DNA of 64,000 bases from Ruegeria sp. Ofav3-42 (GCF_022347725.1 NZ_JAKRGB010000001.1:434001-498000); one strand, 5' to 3'; positions 5,830 through 16,199 are shown, counted from the stretch's first letter. The notes: generated by a model from the letters alone, not told the origin. A program made the numbers and translations.

Positions 5830-7416
5830 ATGGCCAAATTGAAGCGGGATATTGGCCTTGTCGGCCTGACATTCATTTCGGTCGGCGGAATCATCGGGTC
5901 TGGTTGGTTATTCGGTCCCCTTTTGGCCGTTCAGCATGCAGGGCCAGCGGCGATCCTCTCGTGGATCATCGGCGCGACGGCCATGTTCATCCTTGCCATT
6001 ACATTTGCCGAGATATCCGCCATGCTGCCCATCCCCGGAGGAATCGCGCGCGTCCCGCAGTTTTCGCATGGCAATATCGTTTCAATGGCAATGGGATGGA
6101 CCGCCTGGATTGGGTACAACACAACCGCCCCGATCGAAGTCGAAGCCATGCTGAAATACCTCGCGCCCTACGCGCCATGGCTACACGCGGCTGACACGGG
6201 CGACCTGACCGGCGCTGGGATCACTGTTGCCCTGTTCTTCATGCTGTTGTTCGTTGTCATCAACGCCTTGGGCGTAAAGTTCTTCACGCGAGTCAACGCC
6301 ACACTGACCTGGGCCAAGATCGCCATCCCTATAGTACTTTCCGGACTGTTGATCGCGAGTCGATTTGACACCGCAAATTTCTCAAGTCCCGGTGGCTTCG
6401 CACCCTACGGGCTGCAAGGCATTATGGCCGCTGTTTCGACCGGCGGTGTGATCTTTTCTTTCATTGGCTTTCGCCACGTCGTCGACATGGCCGGTGAGGT
6501 TAAAAATCCGAAGATCGCGATTCCGGCGGCGCTGGTCCTGTCCATTATTCTCTGCGCAGCCATCTATATCGGTCTGCAGATTGCATTTATCGGAGCACTT
6601 GACCCGGCGATGCTAAAAAGCGGCTGGGCAAGCCTGAATTTCGGCGGCCAGGGCCCGTTGGACGGGGTCATCATGTCGGTGGGAATCGTCTGGTTCCTGA
6701 GTATTCTGAACGTCGGTTCGGTCATTGGACCGTTCGGAAACGGCTTGGTGTCCACCGGTTCCAATGCGCGAATTGCATTGGCGCTGTCACAAAACGGGTT
6801 CCTGCCAAAACGCCTGCAGATGCTGTCCTCGTTCGGCGTTCCTTTGTGGGCTCTGTCTCTGAACTTTCTGATCGGGATTTTATTCCTGCTCACCGTTCCG
6901 TTCACCACTGTCATCGCGCTGAACGGCGCGGCCATCGTATTGTCGTTTGCCGTCGGACCAATCGCCGTTGTGTGCCTGCGCCAGCTGATGCCAGACCATC
7001 CAAGATCAATCCGCATCCCTTTCGTCAAAGTCGTAGCCATCACAGCCTTCGCTGTCGCGACGCTCATCGTCTACTGGAGCGGATGGGACACCGTCTGGCG
7101 GCTCGGCATTGCTCTGATCGTTGGGTTTGTTCTTCTGCTGGCCCGGTTCCACGGCCGATTGGACGAAATGGACGTGACCGAGGCCTTGTGGCTGGTCCCC
7201 TTTTTCATCGGGATCGGTTTGATCTCGTTTCTGGGTCAGTTCGGAGAAGGTGCACAAAAGCAAATCCCGTTCGGATGGGACATAGTTCTGTGCGTTCTAT
7301 TTTCAGCGGTCATTTTCGGCCTAGCGGTCCGTTCAGCCCTGTCTCCAAAGAAGTTTCGCACGTACATCGAAGAGGAAGAGGTTCTGGACCCGAAAAAGCC
7401 CGTCATAGGGTTCTGA
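5830..7416 (+). CDS. APC-family amino acid permease (528 aa)
   Basis: A 12-14 helix transporter of the amino acid-polyamine-organocation superfamily in the inner membrane. The first helix carries the family's substrate-binding turn (ISVGGIIGSGWLFGP), and helix 6 has SFIGFRHVVDMAGEVKNP, typical of the family. A purine-rich GGGCGGGG precedes the ATG. The gene is intact and is the first core gene beyond the mobile element. The C-terminal tail is charged (EEEEVLDPKKP). Substrate cannot be read from sequence. It ends in a bidirectional terminator shared with lon. Confidence 0.85.
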   Translation: MAKLKRDIGLVGLTFISVGGIIGSGWLFGPLLAVQHAGPAAILSWIIGATAMFILAITFAEISAMLPIPGGIARVPQFSHGNIVSMAMGWTAWIGYNTTAPIEVEAMLKYLAPYAPWLHAADTGDLTGAGITVALFFMLLFVVINALGVKFFTRVNATLTWAKIAIPIVLSGLLIASRFDTANFSSPGGFAPYGLQGIMAAVSTGGVIFSFIGFRHVVDMAGEVKNPKIAIPAALVLSIILCAAIYIGLQIAFIGALDPAMLKSGWASLNFGGQGPLDGVIMSVGIVWFLSILNVGSVIGPFGNGLVSTGSNARIALALSQNGFLPKRLQMLSSFGVPLWALSLNFLIGILFLLTVPFTTVIALNGAAIVLSFAVGPIAVVCLRQLMPDHPRSIRIPFVKVVAITAFAVATLIVYWSGWDTVWRLGIALIVGFVLLLARFHGRLDEMDVTEALWLVPFFIGIGLISFLGQFGEGAQKQIPFGWDIVLCVLFSAVIFGLAVRSALSPKKFRTYIEEEEVLDPKKPVIGF

Positions 7417-7423
7417 AAACAAA

Positions 7424-7449
7424 AAAAGGCGGGGAGATCCCCGCCTTTT
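7424..7449. terminator. Bidirectional terminator between the permease and lon
   Basis: GGCGGGGA-GA-TCCCCGCC (7428-7445), flanked by A7 on one side and TTTTG on the other, gives a strong hairpin with a T-run on either strand. It sits between the two convergent stop codons at 7416 and 7465. Confidence 0.9.
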
Positions 7450-7464
7450 GTTTGGTTGTACGGA

Positions 7465-9873
7465 TCAGTGCGTCGTGGCCGCAGGGCCTGAGCTTTCAGC
7501 AGCCTTGGCAGCGGCCGCAGCGGCCTCTTCGGCAGCTTCATCCCACTCGATGGCTTCAGGCTCACGCACCAGCGCTTCTTTAAGAACTTCAGACACGTGC
7601 TTGACCGGAATGATCTTCAGGCCTTCCTTCACGTTATCCGGGATCTCGGCCAGATCCTTTTCGTTCTCTTCCGGGATCAGAACCGTCTTGATGCCACCAC
7701 GCAGGGCCGCCAGCAGTTTCTCTTTCAAGCCACCAATCGGCATTGCATTACCCCGCAGCGATACCTCACCCGTCATGGCGATATCCTTGCGCACCGGAAT
7801 TCCGGTCAGCACGGACACGATCGAAGTCACCATCGCCAGACCAGCACTTGGGCCGTCCTTGGGCGTTGCGCCATCCGGCACGTGGACGTGGATGTCCAGC
7901 GAGTCGAACTTGGGCGGCTTCACCCCGATCTGAGGCGAAATTGAACGCACATAAGACGACGCCGCGTCGATGGATTCCTTCATCACATCGCCCAGCTTAC
8001 CAGTGGTCTTCATCCGACCTTTACCCGGCAGTTTCAGCGCCTCGATATGCAGCAGGTCACCACCAACGGAGGTCCACGCCAGGCCGGTAACAACACCGAC
8101 CTGATCGTCCTGTTCGGCCAGACCATAACGGAACTTCGGGACACCCAGGAAATCATCGAGATTGTCCGGCGTCACCGTAACGGAATCCGCCTCTTTCTTG
8201 ATGATCTTGGTCAGCGATTTCCGAGCCACTTTGGCGATTTCACGTTCAAGATTCCGCACGCCCGCCTCACGGGTGTAGGTGCGGATCATCTTTTGCAGCG
8301 CCTCATCGGTCAGCTCGAATTCTTTGCCCTTCAGACCATGGTTCTTGACCTGCTTGCTGATCAGATGCTGCTTGGCGATCTCGCTCTTTTCCTCTTCGGT
8401 GTAACCGGCCAGAGGGATGATCTCCATCCGGTCCAGCAGAGGCCCAGGCATGTTGTAGCTGTTCGACGTGGTCAGGAACATCACGTTGGACAGGTCATAT
8501 TCGACCTCAAGGTAGTGGTCCATGAACGTGTTGTTTTGTTCGGGATCCAACACCTCAAGCATCGCCGAAGCCGGATCGCCACGGAAGTCCTGACCCATCT
8601 TGTCGATCTCGTCGAGCAGGATGAGCGGGTTCGTGGTTTTCGCCTTTTTCAGCGCCTGGATGATTTTACCGGGCATCGAACCGATATAGGTCCGACGGTG
8701 GCCGCGAATCTCGGATTCATCGCGCACGCCACCCAGCGAGATGCGAATGAACTCGCGCCCCGTGGCTTTAGCAACCGATTTACCCAAGCTCGTCTTACCA
8801 ACACCCGGAGGGCCAACAAGGCACAGGATCGGGCCTTTCAGCTTTTTCGAACGCTGCTGCACCGCCAGATATTCAACGATCCGTTCCTTGACCTTTTCAA
8901 GACCATAGTGATCGTCGTCCAGAATTTCCTGCGCGCGACCCAGATCCTTTTTGACGCGGGATTTGGTACCCCACGGCAAGGCCAGAATCCAATCGAGATA
9001 GTTGCGTACGACGGTGGCCTCAGCCGACATCGGGCTCATGTTGCGCAGCTTTTTCAGCTCGCCTTCGGCCTTTTCACGCGCTTCCTTCGAAAGCTTGGTC
9101 TCTTCGATCTTGGCTTCCAGCTCGGCGACTTCGTTGCTGCCGTCCTCACCATCGCCAAGCTCCTTCTGAATGGCCTTCATTTGCTCATTCAGATAGTACT
9201 CGCGCTGCGTCTTCTCCATCTGGGTTTTGACGCGGGTCTTGATCTTTTTCTCGACCTGCAGAACCGACATTTCGCCCTGCATCAGGCCATAGACTTTCTC
9301 AAGCCGTTCGCTGACGGAAAGGGTTTCCAGTAGTTCCTGTTTTTGCTCAACCTCGATACCCAAGTGACCCGACACGAGGTCGGCCAGTTTGGCGGGTTCG
9401 GCAGTTTCGCCAACGGCGGTCAGCGCTTCTTCGGGAATGTTCTTACGCACTTTCGCGTAACGCTCGAACTCATCCGCAACCGTGCGCTGCAGTGCTTCGG
9501 TTGTGGTTACGTCACCCGGAATTTCAGTCAAATACTCGGCGCGGGCCTCAAAGAATTCTTCGTTTTCAAGGAATTCCGTAATCTGCACTCGGGCCTGGCC
9601 TTCGACCAGCACCTTCACGGTGCCGTCCGGCAGTTTCAGCAATTGCAATACATTGGCCAGCACGCCCGACCGATAGATGCCATCAATGGTGGGGTCATCG
9701 TCACTCGGGTCGATCTGACTGGACAACAGAATCTGCTTGTCGTCCTGCATCACTTCTTCCAGCGCACGGACGGATTTTTCCCGACCGACGAACAGCGGCA
9801 CGATCATATGCGGGAAAACCACGATATCGCGCAGCGGCAGCACTGGGTATGAGGAGTTCAGGGGCTCTTGCAT
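7465..9873 (-). CDS. lon: ATP-dependent protease Lon
   Basis: An 802-residue LonA protease. Residues 1-200 are the substrate-binding LON N-domain, followed by a coiled-coil linker. The AAA+ module has Walker A GPPGVGKT (354-361) and Walker B LILLDEID (417-424). The protease domain has the Ser-Lys dyad Ser676 (PKDGPSAG) and Lys719 (IGGLKEK). It degrades misfolded and regulatory proteins in the cytoplasm. The Ala-rich tail ([12 protein letters not shown]) is unusual but not disruptive. AAGGA precedes the ATG. A CTTGAA sequence about 80 bases upstream could be the -35 of a heat-shock promoter, but the matching -10 is poor. Confidence 0.98.
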   Translation of the reverse strand: MQEPLNSSYPVLPLRDIVVFPHMIVPLFVGREKSVRALEEVMQDDKQILLSSQIDPSDDDPTIDGIYRSGVLANVLQLLKLPDGTVKVLVEGQARVQITEFLENEEFFEARAEYLTEIPGDVTTTEALQRTVADEFERYAKVRKNIPEEALTAVGETAEPAKLADLVSGHLGIEVEQKQELLETLSVSERLEKVYGLMQGEMSVLQVEKKIKTRVKTQMEKTQREYYLNEQMKAIQKELGDGEDGSNEVAELEAKIEETKLSKEAREKAEGELKKLRNMSPMSAEATVVRNYLDWILALPWGTKSRVKKDLGRAQEILDDDHYGLEKVKERIVEYLAVQQRSKKLKGPILCLVGPPGVGKTSLGKSVAKATGREFIRISLGGVRDESEIRGHRRTYIGSMPGKIIQALKKAKTTNPLILLDEIDKMGQDFRGDPASAMLEVLDPEQNNTFMDHYLEVEYDLSNVMFLTTSNSYNMPGPLLDRMEIIPLAGYTEEEKSEIAKQHLISKQVKNHGLKGKEFELTDEALQKMIRTYTREAGVRNLEREIAKVARKSLTKIIKKEADSVTVTPDNLDDFLGVPKFRYGLAEQDDQVGVVTGLAWTSVGGDLLHIEALKLPGKGRMKTTGKLGDVMKESIDAASSYVRSISPQIGVKPPKFDSLDIHVHVPDGATPKDGPSAGLAMVTSIVSVLTGIPVRKDIAMTGEVSLRGNAMPIGGLKEKLLAALRGGIKTVLIPEENEKDLAEIPDNVKEGLKIIPVKHVSEVLKEALVREPEAIEWDEAAEEAAAAAAKAAESSGPAATTH

Positions 9874-10039
9874 GCTCTATCCTTATTGTTTTGGCAAGCC
9901 TTCAACTCGCCCCGCTTTGCGGCAGCTTCGGAAGGCTCCATTAGAGTTACAAAGTGGTGCAGATTGTTCCGGTTTTCAAGCAGTCATGCCCGCGGTGCAC
10001 AAACAATCATCACATCAGGTCAAAGCGTATGTCGCCCTC

Positions 10040-10719
10040 TCAGTATTCCTTTTGCAGAACAAGCACTTTTTGCGCGCCACGTTTGCGAAACCCGTTGGGA
10101 AAGACATATGCAAACCCGATTTCAGGGACCAATTCGTTCAGGTCACGCTCCATCTCGGCATCCGAATGCTCGAACGTACGGCGGTGCTGAAAAAGCTGAA
10201 AAAGATCACCGGTTTTGGTAAAGACCTTTGGCTCGTAGGTGCGCGGCTGCCAATGCAGATCTTCGATGATGTACATCCCGCCCGGCTTGAGCAAAGGCCA
10301 CATTTCCAACAGACCAAACTGCTGGTGATGCGAAGCATGAGAGGCGTCATCCAGAATAATGTCGAAACCAGGCTCCAGTTTTGCGGCGGCCTCTTGGATG
10401 TTCTCGCGCTTGTCCATATCGCATTGAACGAAATCAAACCGCGCGTCTTCGAACCACGAGAAATCGGAAACGTCCAACCCTGTTACATGACCCTTGGGGA
10501 ACTACTCCAGCCACATGGAAACCGAAGGAAGAGCCGTCTCTCGATCCGCACTTTTCCCTTTTCCGGTCCGCCGATCTGTAGGCCCATTTCCAGGATACGG
10601 ACATTTTGATCGCGCAGAGGAAAGAACAACAGGTTGTATTAGTGCGTGTAGCCATGAGCCAAGCTGACCAAACCCTTGTCCGAGCCATATTTGTCAGCAA
10701 GACCAGTTAGATTCTTCAT
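10040..10719 (-). pseudogene. Decayed class I SAM-dependent methyltransferase
   Basis: The N-terminal reading (MKNLTGLADKYGSDKG, then SLAHGYTH) matches the start of sugar/rhamnosyl-type methyltransferases. A TAA at 10639-10641 interrupts it after GYTH, where the family continues with a Tyr-rich segment. The frame resumes (LLFFPLRDQNVRILEMGLQI) until a duplicated GA near 10536-10541 shifts it by +2. Then a TAG at 10502-10504 replaces the Tyr expected in WLEYFP. The rest reads GLDVSDFSWFEDARF through LDDASHASHHQQ (motif of the SAM fold) to the end. With two stops and a frameshift, no full product is likely. Confidence 0.8.
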
Positions 10720-10731
10720 ATACTTATCCCC

Positions 10732-10798
10732 TCCACTTTAAAGTGGACTCAATTTGGTCGCATCCGCAGTGATTTTTTTGGGTTTAGAATCTAAACCC
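10732..10798. repeat. Two perfect palindromes between the pseudogenes
   Basis: TCCACTTTAAAGTGGA (10732-10747) is a perfect 16-base palindrome. GGGTTTAG-AAT-CTAAACCC (10780-10798) is an 8-bp stem with a 3-base loop, flanked by T7 on the left and ATTTTTA on the right. The second could terminate plus-strand transcripts. Neither matches a known operator that I recognise. Confidence 0.5.
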
Positions 10799-10802
10799 AT
10801 TT

Positions 10803-11740
10803 TTACCAACCCATCGCAAAATCTTGGCGCTGCAAAAACTCCTCGATCCCCGCATAGCGCTCAACAGTACGACGCGCCTGACGAACCCGCTTACGAAGCG
10901 TTTTTGGATTCAAACTCTCGCCCCAAACTTGTTGCCCAAGCCGGTCTGCTTCTTCTTGAAGTCCAACTGAATTCAGAAATTCTTCCATAGAACGAGGATA
11001 ATATTCGTCAAAAAGCAGTATCGCACTGTTCCAAGGTTTTCTTTGGTCAGTAAAATGAACGATACGCGGATTTAAGGATGATGCCAGGAAACCGTCACCT
11101 CGGTGAAATTGCCAATTCCAACTTGGCGAAATTTCAGCCCAGTTGCCGGACTTCACAACATTCAGAGCTGTCTGGTCCGCGAGTGGCACGCCTTGCCCTT
11201 TGTCGAGAAGAAAGTCGACTGCCTTTTCGGCCACACATTGCTCCAAAAAGGTTTCGCTGCGGACGACTAGTACGCCAGCATTGAAGTACCTTTCCTTTTG
11301 ATCTTTTTAAAAAATGAATGTCCTGCGAAGAAAATTCTTGTTGCTTGCCCAATAGTTCGCGTCGCGGACAGCAGCCAGAGGCCGCCCAGCCCAATCAACC
11401 TGCAAAAGGTCAGAAAACCGGCCCCAACGCAAAAAAACATCCACATCGCAATAAGCTACATTAGGATATTTTTGTGCCAGTTCTTCCAACGCCTTCAAAC
11501 GTAGTAAAGTCGCTGAGGAAAAAACTCGTGAGATTTGAATTTATCTCTCGGCATTATCTCCCTTTCATAATGAACCGCCGAGACGTTCGGCGGCATCACA
11601 TCCAGGATTTTCTGGTCAACCTCGTCCGGCGAATAAAAGTAGTAATCCAAATCGCGATTATCGTCGCTTCAGGCAGCGCAGCTAAGGAAAAATGCGGCTT
11701 GCCAAAACAGAGAAGCGTCAACACATACGGCGACTGCCAT
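10803..11740 (-). pseudogene. Decayed glycosyltransferase (GT-A fold, DxD motif)
   Basis: The frame opens at an ATG at 11740 (MAVAVCVDASLFWQAAFFLS) and is broken by a TGA at 11669-11671. It continues (DLDYYFYSPDEVDQKILDVM) to a one-base shift near 11499. It then reads LKALEELAQKYPNVAYCDVD, with the metal-binding DxD, to a TAA at 11307-11309. The final part (YFNAGVLVVRSETFLEQC to NPRIVHFTDQRKPW) is typical of family 8-like glycosyltransferases. Three lesions mean no full enzyme is made. It lies next to the methyltransferase pseudogene on the same strand. Confidence 0.8.
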
Positions 11741-11845
11741 ATTTCCAATTTGCCCTGATTGAAGAAGAGGTGCATTGACTGAATTCTTTGCGCGCATTTT
11801 CTTTCTCAATCAGCGTCGTCCAGTTCAGGTCGCAGACTCTTACAG

Positions 11846-12976
11846 CTATAGTCTGTCAATATCGCCTTGCGCACGTTGCGCATGGAACTCGGCCTGCCAT
11901 GCATCGAAGGTTCCAGCAGATATGGCGTCGCGCATACCCCGCATGATTTCCTGGAAGTAATGGAGGTTATGCCAGGTCAGCAGCATGCCCGAAATCATCT
12001 CGTTCGAGCGGAATACGTGATGCAGATAAGCGCGGGAATAGTTTGAACATGCAGGACAGCTGCACGCCTCGTCCAATGGGCGCGGATCATCAGCATGGCG
12101 GGCGTTTTTGATGTTCACCACACCGTGGCGCGTGAAGACCTGTCCGGTTCGGCCGGATCTGGATGGCAGAACGCAATCCATCATGTCGATGCCGCGGGCA
12201 ACAGCCCCGACAATATCGTCAGGCTTACCGACGCCCATCAGATAGCGTGGCTTGTCCACCGGCAGCATGTCCGGCGCAAAGTCCAGAACATCAAACATCG
12301 CTTCCTGCCCTTCACCGACGGCAAGCCCGCCGACGGCATAGCCTTCGAACCCGATCTCTTTCAGCGCTTCGGCAGACTCCTCTCGGAAGTCTTGCTCCAA
12401 CCCACCCTGCTGAATACCGAACAACGCATGACCGGGACGATCCCCGAAGGCGTCCCGCGAACGTTCAGCCCATCGCATCGACAAGCGCATCGACTCCGCG
12501 ATGCGGTCCCGGTCGGCTGGCAAGGCCGGGCATTCGTCGAAGCACATGACGATATCGGACCCCAAAAGGCGCTGAATCTCCATCGACCGCTCAGGTGTCA
12601 GTTCATGCGCCGAACCGTCGATATGAGATTTGAATGTGACGCCCTTTTCCGTCAGTTTCCGCAACCCGGCCAGAGACATGACCTGAAATCCGCCCGAGTC
12701 CGTCAGGATCGGACGCTCCCAATTCATGAACTTGTGCAAACCGCCCAGCCGGTCGATCCGCTCGGCGGTTGGACGCAGCATCAGGTGATAGGTGTTGCCC
12801 AACAGAATGTCAGCCCCGGTCGCGCGCACGCTTTCCGGCATCATAGCTTTGACCGTCGCGGCCGTGCCGACAGGCATGAATGCGGGCGTGCGCACTTCGC
12901 CGCGCGGAGTGTTGATTACTCCGGTGCGGGCCTTGCCGTCGGTTGCTTTCAAATCGAAGGAGAAGCGGTCTGTCAT
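11846..12976 (-). CDS. tgt: tRNA-guanine (queuine) transglycosylase
   Basis: A 376-residue Tgt that exchanges guanine 34 of Asp, Asn, His and Tyr tRNAs for the queuosine precursor preQ1. Signatures: [12 protein letters not shown] with the active-site Asp, [20 protein letters not shown] with the second Asp, and the zinc site [16 protein letters not shown] near residue 310. The start at 12976 ([17 protein letters not shown]) fits the family length. A longer frame to 13060 would overrun the downstream end of the nucleoside hydrolase gene. It is same-strand with that gene, 67 bases apart. Confidence 0.97.
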   Translation of the reverse strand: MTDRFSFDLKATDGKARTGVINTPRGEVRTPAFMPVGTAATVKAMMPESVRATGADILLGNTYHLMLRPTAERIDRLGGLHKFMNWERPILTDSGGFQVMSLAGLRKLTEKGVTFKSHIDGSAHELTPERSMEIQRLLGSDIVMCFDECPALPADRDRIAESMRLSMRWAERSRDAFGDRPGHALFGIQQGGLEQDFREESAEALKEIGFEGYAVGGLAVGEGQEAMFDVLDFAPDMLPVDKPRYLMGVGKPDDIVGAVARGIDMMDCVLPSRSGRTGQVFTRHGVVNIKNARHADDPRPLDEACSCPACSNYSRAYLHHVFRSNEMISGMLLTWHNLHYFQEIMRGMRDAISAGTFDAWQAEFHAQRAQGDIDRL

Positions 12977-13043
12977 GTGTATGCCTCGAGGGGATCGCGG
13001 AACCGGGCAGCAATTGCCCGATCTTTCCGGTATTTTCAAGCCG

Positions 13044-13955
13044 TCAGGGCAATGACGCAACGCGGTCTGTGAAAAGGCTTACGACCCCTTCACCGTCCAC
13101 GTCCCGGCAAACCCGTACTTTCGGTCTGGCCGGATCGGGTCGGGTCGCCCCAATTTCAGGACCATCAACCGCAACCCGAAGCCCGGTTTCGACCATATCG
13201 AACATCGGCGCATGCGTGCAGGCGATCACCGCCGTCGAGTCGTGCAGACCACACCCTTCCAGCCCGCCGATATCCTTATAGAACTTCAGGTAGAACTTTG
13301 ATATATCGCGCAAAAATGCGCCCATCCCCGCAGAACGTTTCGCCAAAGCCTCGAAATCGGCGGTTTCGTACAAGGTCTTCAACGTGACATCCAAACCAAC
13401 CAAAACGGTATCCGCCGGCGACGCAAACACCGCATCTGCGGCCTGTACATCATGATAGATATTGGCTTCGGCATGCTCGGTGATATTTCCGGGGCAATAC
13501 ACGGCCCCACCCATGATCACCAAGCGTTTGATATTACGCGCAAACTCGGGATCAAGCTTCATGGCATCGGCAATGTTGGTCAGAGGTCCAACCGCGCATA
13601 CCACCAGTTCGCCTTTATGCGCGCGCGCTTGATCAACAAGAAATTCCGCCGCGGTCCTAGTGTGATTTGACCCAACTTGCGGAATCTCGGTGATGTCTCC
13701 GAACCCTTCAGGGCCATGCACATGCTTGGACGGCGCATGTGCATCGGCACCCCTCGGATATGGCGCACCTTCGGCCACAGGTGCGTCCAATCCCAGCTTA
13801 TGCAACAAAAAACGCGCGTTGCGACTGGATTGATCCACATGCGTGTTGCCGAACACGGTGGTCAGGCCGATCAGCTCGATTTCCGGGGCTGCAGCGGCAT
13901 AGGCAATGGCCATCGCATCGTCGATACCCGGGTCTGTGTCGATAATCAGTTTCAT
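13044..13955 (-). CDS. Inosine-uridine preferring nucleoside hydrolase
   Basis: A 303-residue protein of the IU-NH family, which hydrolyses ribonucleosides to free base and ribose. The calcium-binding N-terminal [11 protein letters not shown] signature is intact. Also visible are [30 protein letters not shown] and a C-terminal His region (GLHDSTAVI) that supplies another metal contact. The start at 13955 ([13 protein letters not shown]) is canonical for the family. It probably works in nucleoside salvage beside the tRNA-modification gene. Base specificity is not evident. Confidence 0.93.
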   Translation of the reverse strand: MKLIIDTDPGIDDAMAIAYAAAAPEIELIGLTTVFGNTHVDQSSRNARFLLHKLGLDAPVAEGAPYPRGADAHAPSKHVHGPEGFGDITEIPQVGSNHTRTAAEFLVDQARAHKGELVVCAVGPLTNIADAMKLDPEFARNIKRLVIMGGAVYCPGNITEHAEANIYHDVQAADAVFASPADTVLVGLDVTLKTLYETADFEALAKRSAGMGAFLRDISKFYLKFYKDIGGLEGCGLHDSTAVIACTHAPMFDMVETGLRVAVDGPEIGATRPDPARPKVRVCRDVDGEGVVSLFTDRVASLP

Positions 13956-14132
13956 CCCCGCCCGATAGCGCAATCACGACAGGATGCAAAGCGGCCACAT
14001 TCAGAATTTTCCGCGCAACATCCCTGATATCTGCGATTTGCATCTACCGGCATTCCCGCCATACCAGAGTTGAAATTGGGCGAGACAATCCCCAAGTGTA
14101 TACCATAGTACACAATAAGACAGAGGACAGAT

Positions 14133-15023
14133 ATGACCGAAGACCAGATCATTGGATTGCTAACGTCAAACATCATTTACCTGCTCGCCGCGGTTCTGAT
14201 TATCACTGTAATTTTCAAGGGCATTAAGATCGTGCCGCAGTCCGAGAAATACGTGGTTGAACGGTTTGGGCGCCTGCATTCGGTGCTTGGGCCGGGAATC
14301 AATTTTATCGTTCCCTTTCTAGATGTTGCACGTCACAAGATATCCATTCTGGAACGTCAGCTGCCAAACGCAACCCAGGACGCAATCACCAAGGATAACG
14401 TTCTGGTGCAGATCGACACCTCAGTTTTTTATCGGATTCTGGAGCCGGAAAAGACGGTTTATCGTATTCGTGACGTTGATGGCGCAATTGCGACCACGGT
14501 CGCAGGGATCGTACGTGCCGAGATCGGTAAAATGGACCTTGATGAGGTTCAGTCCAATCGCGCACAACTGATCACCCGCATTCAGGAAAGCGTCGAAACC
14601 GCTGTTGACGACTGGGGCATCGAAGTGACGCGCGCCGAGATTCTGGACGTGAATCTAGATCAGGCCACACGCGACGCGATGTTGCAGCAGTTGAACGCTG
14701 AACGCGCCCGCCGGGCACAGGTGACCGAGGCCGAAGGGCAAAAGCGTTCGGTCGAGCTGCAGGCGGACGCCGAACTTTACGCCGCTGAGCAGACTGCAAA
14801 AGCCCGCCGTATTCAGGCCGAAGCCGAGGCTTACGCGACCGGCGTCGTCGCCAAGGCCATTCAGGACAACGGTATCGAGGCCGCGCAGTATCAGGTAGCA
14901 TTGAAACAGGTCGAAGCCCTGAATGCGCTGGGTAACGGCACCGGAACGCAAACCATCGTGGTTCCCGCAAATGCGCTTGAGGCCTTTGGTGACGCCTTCA
15001 AGATGCTGAAAGGAGGAAGATAA
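14133..15023 (+). CDS. SPFH/band 7 membrane protein (QmcA/stomatin-like)
   Basis: A 296-residue SPFH-domain protein. A single N-terminal membrane helix (residues 11-28) is followed by the band-7 domain (VPQSEKYVVERFGRLHSVLG, then PFLDVARHKIS) to about residue 180. A long Ala/Glu-rich coiled coil (about 185-240) supports ring oligomerisation. Its stop overlaps the start of the next gene (TAATG), an NfeD-type protein. This pairing is conserved in bacteria and linked to membrane-domain organisation and FtsH/HtpX quality control. Precise role unproven. Confidence 0.92.
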   Translation: MTEDQIIGLLTSNIIYLLAAVLIITVIFKGIKIVPQSEKYVVERFGRLHSVLGPGINFIVPFLDVARHKISILERQLPNATQDAITKDNVLVQIDTSVFYRILEPEKTVYRIRDVDGAIATTVAGIVRAEIGKMDLDEVQSNRAQLITRIQESVETAVDDWGIEVTRAEILDVNLDQATRDAMLQQLNAERARRAQVTEAEGQKRSVELQADAELYAAEQTAKARRIQAEAEAYATGVVAKAIQDNGIEAAQYQVALKQVEALNALGNGTGTQTIVVPANALEAFGDAFKMLKGGR

Positions 15024-15301
15024 TGGCCGACCCTTTCTGGCTGACATGGTGGCTCTGGCTGGCCGGGGCACTGGCCCTGGGCATTCTTGAGATCATCCTG
15101 CCGGGGTTTATCTTTCTGGGATTTGCGGTTGGCGCTGCGATAACGGGCCTTCTGCTTGTTATCCCCGGCATTGCTCCCAACTTGCCCGTGCTACTGTTGA
15201 TCTTTGCTGTCTTGTCGCTGGTTTCCTGGTTGGTTTTGCGGCGCATGTTCGCCCTGCCCCACGGCCAGGTAAAAATCTTCAGACACGATATCAACGACTG
15301 A
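15023..15301 (+). CDS. Short NfeD family membrane protein (92 aa)
   Basis: The hydrophobic core has about three to four segments (LWLAGALALGILEIILPGF, LGFAVGAAITGLLLVI, LLLIFAVLSLVSWLVL), as in the membrane part of NfeD proteins. The soluble OB-fold domain normally C-terminal in NfeD is missing: the protein stops 20 residues after the last helix. It is coupled by a TAATG overlap to the SPFH gene. I infer a partner role for the SPFH ring. No protease domain is present. Confidence 0.85.
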   Translation: MADPFWLTWWLWLAGALALGILEIILPGFIFLGFAVGAAITGLLLVIPGIAPNLPVLLLIFAVLSLVSWLVLRRMFALPHGQVKIFRHDIND

Positions 15302-15397
15302 CACCAACATCGCAGCGCCCATGGGTCACAAGGCCCCACTGGACGCTGCCGCAGGCTTTCCCTATATAATTTCTCAGGTAACAGCCCCGAGGCATGA

Positions 15398-15760
15398 ATG
15401 ACTCATCCAAGTGAACAGTTTGAAGGCACACCACTGATTGCGCCCTCAACCATTGAGCATCCCCTGTACGAAGCAGTGGTAGAAGCTTGTCGCACTGTGT
15501 TTGACCCGGAAATCCCAGTGAACATCTACGATTTGGGCCTGATCTACACCATCGACATCGACAAAGAAAACGCGGTGAAGGTGATCATGACCCTAACCGC
15601 GCCCGGATGCCCGGTCGCCGGTGATATGCCCGGGTGGATTGTCGAAGCGATTGAACCGGTCGCAGGCGTCAAAGAGGTTGATGTCGAACTGACATGGGAG
15701 CCCCCCTGGGGCATGGAAATGATGTCAGACGAAGCACGCCTCGAGCTCGGCTTCATGTAG
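15398..15760 (+). CDS. SufT-like iron-sulfur assembly protein (DUF59/MIP18 family)
   Basis: A 120-residue DUF59 protein. The signature DPEIPVNIYDLGLIY is followed by LTAPGCPVAGDMPGW with the conserved Cys, and then the VELTWEPPWGMEMMSDEAR segment. Proteins of this family (SufT, and the N-terminal part of ApbC/Mrp) help mature iron-sulfur proteins. It sits alone between the NfeD gene and a terminator, and 630 bases from a sufA-like gene. It looks complete. Confidence 0.9.
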   Translation: MTHPSEQFEGTPLIAPSTIEHPLYEAVVEACRTVFDPEIPVNIYDLGLIYTIDIDKENAVKVIMTLTAPGCPVAGDMPGWIVEAIEPVAGVKEVDVELTWEPPWGMEMMSDEARLELGFM

Positions 15761-15803
15761 GTTTTGGTTCGGGCTTCAAAGTTAAAGCCCTGAATTTCAA
15801 ATT

Positions 15804-15836
15804 GAAATGGCCGCCTCCCGACGGGGCGGCCATTTC
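15804..15836. terminator. Terminator hairpin after the SufT-like gene
   Basis: GAAATGGCCGCC (15804-15815) pairs perfectly with GGCGGCCATTTC (15825-15836) around a 9-base loop. It lies between the convergent stops at 15760 and 15858. Its outer A/T pairs make it usable in both directions. Confidence 0.85.
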
Positions 15837-15857
15837 GCATCTAAGGCGTTGTGCGGA

Positions 15858-16199
15858 CTATTCTACGCCGCAGGTCGATTTGATCTCGGCAGCACGTTGG
15901 TCAAGCTCTTTGACATAATCGCCATTCAGCATGCTTAGCCGTTTCTTCTCGGTTCCCGTGGCCAACCCTAGTAAGGCACCGGCTGGTGTGATCGCAAAGA
16001 TACTCTCTGCCTGCTGGTCTTCCGCATGCTTCTTTTCAGCTGCAATGGCGCGCAAGTCACCTTCGGCAGTCGAGCAATTCACTGGATGGCGTTCAGCATC
16101 TGCAGCAGCAGACACGGAACCCACGCTTAGCAACAACGCGCCAACCGACTGAATCAAATAGGTTCTTTTGGGGAAATGTCCGATCTCTGCCATATTCAT
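15858..16199 (-). CDS. Exported hypothetical protein (about 113 aa)
   Basis: A hydrophobic stretch (YLIQSVGALLLSVGSVSAAA) after a short basic head looks like a signal peptide with cleavage after SVSA. The mature part of about 80 residues has two cysteines (HPVNCSTAEGD and STCGVE at the end) that could form a disulfide. It also has a central GALLGLATGTEKKR segment. Two starts are possible, 16199 or 16193, both near AAGG. No domain name is known to me. It is probably periplasmic. Confidence 0.7.
   Translation of the reverse strand: MNMAEIGHFPKRTYLIQSVGALLLSVGSVSAAADAERHPVNCSTAEGDLRAIAAEKKHAEDQQAESIFAITPAGALLGLATGTEKKRLSMLNGDYVKELDQRAAEIKSTCGVE

Noticed and set aside
7465-9873. Long open frames antisense to lon (one above 1.2 kb near 8047-9333)
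   Set aside because: They are mirror frames of a high-GC conserved gene, with no ribosome sites and no family match. Similar shadows lie opposite cysI, coxL and guaA.
10502-10641. Stop codons in the methyltransferase as recoding (selenocysteine, pyrrolysine or read-through)
   Set aside because: The stops are TAA and TAG at positions where Tyr is expected, and a frameshift also exists. Decay is the simpler explanation.
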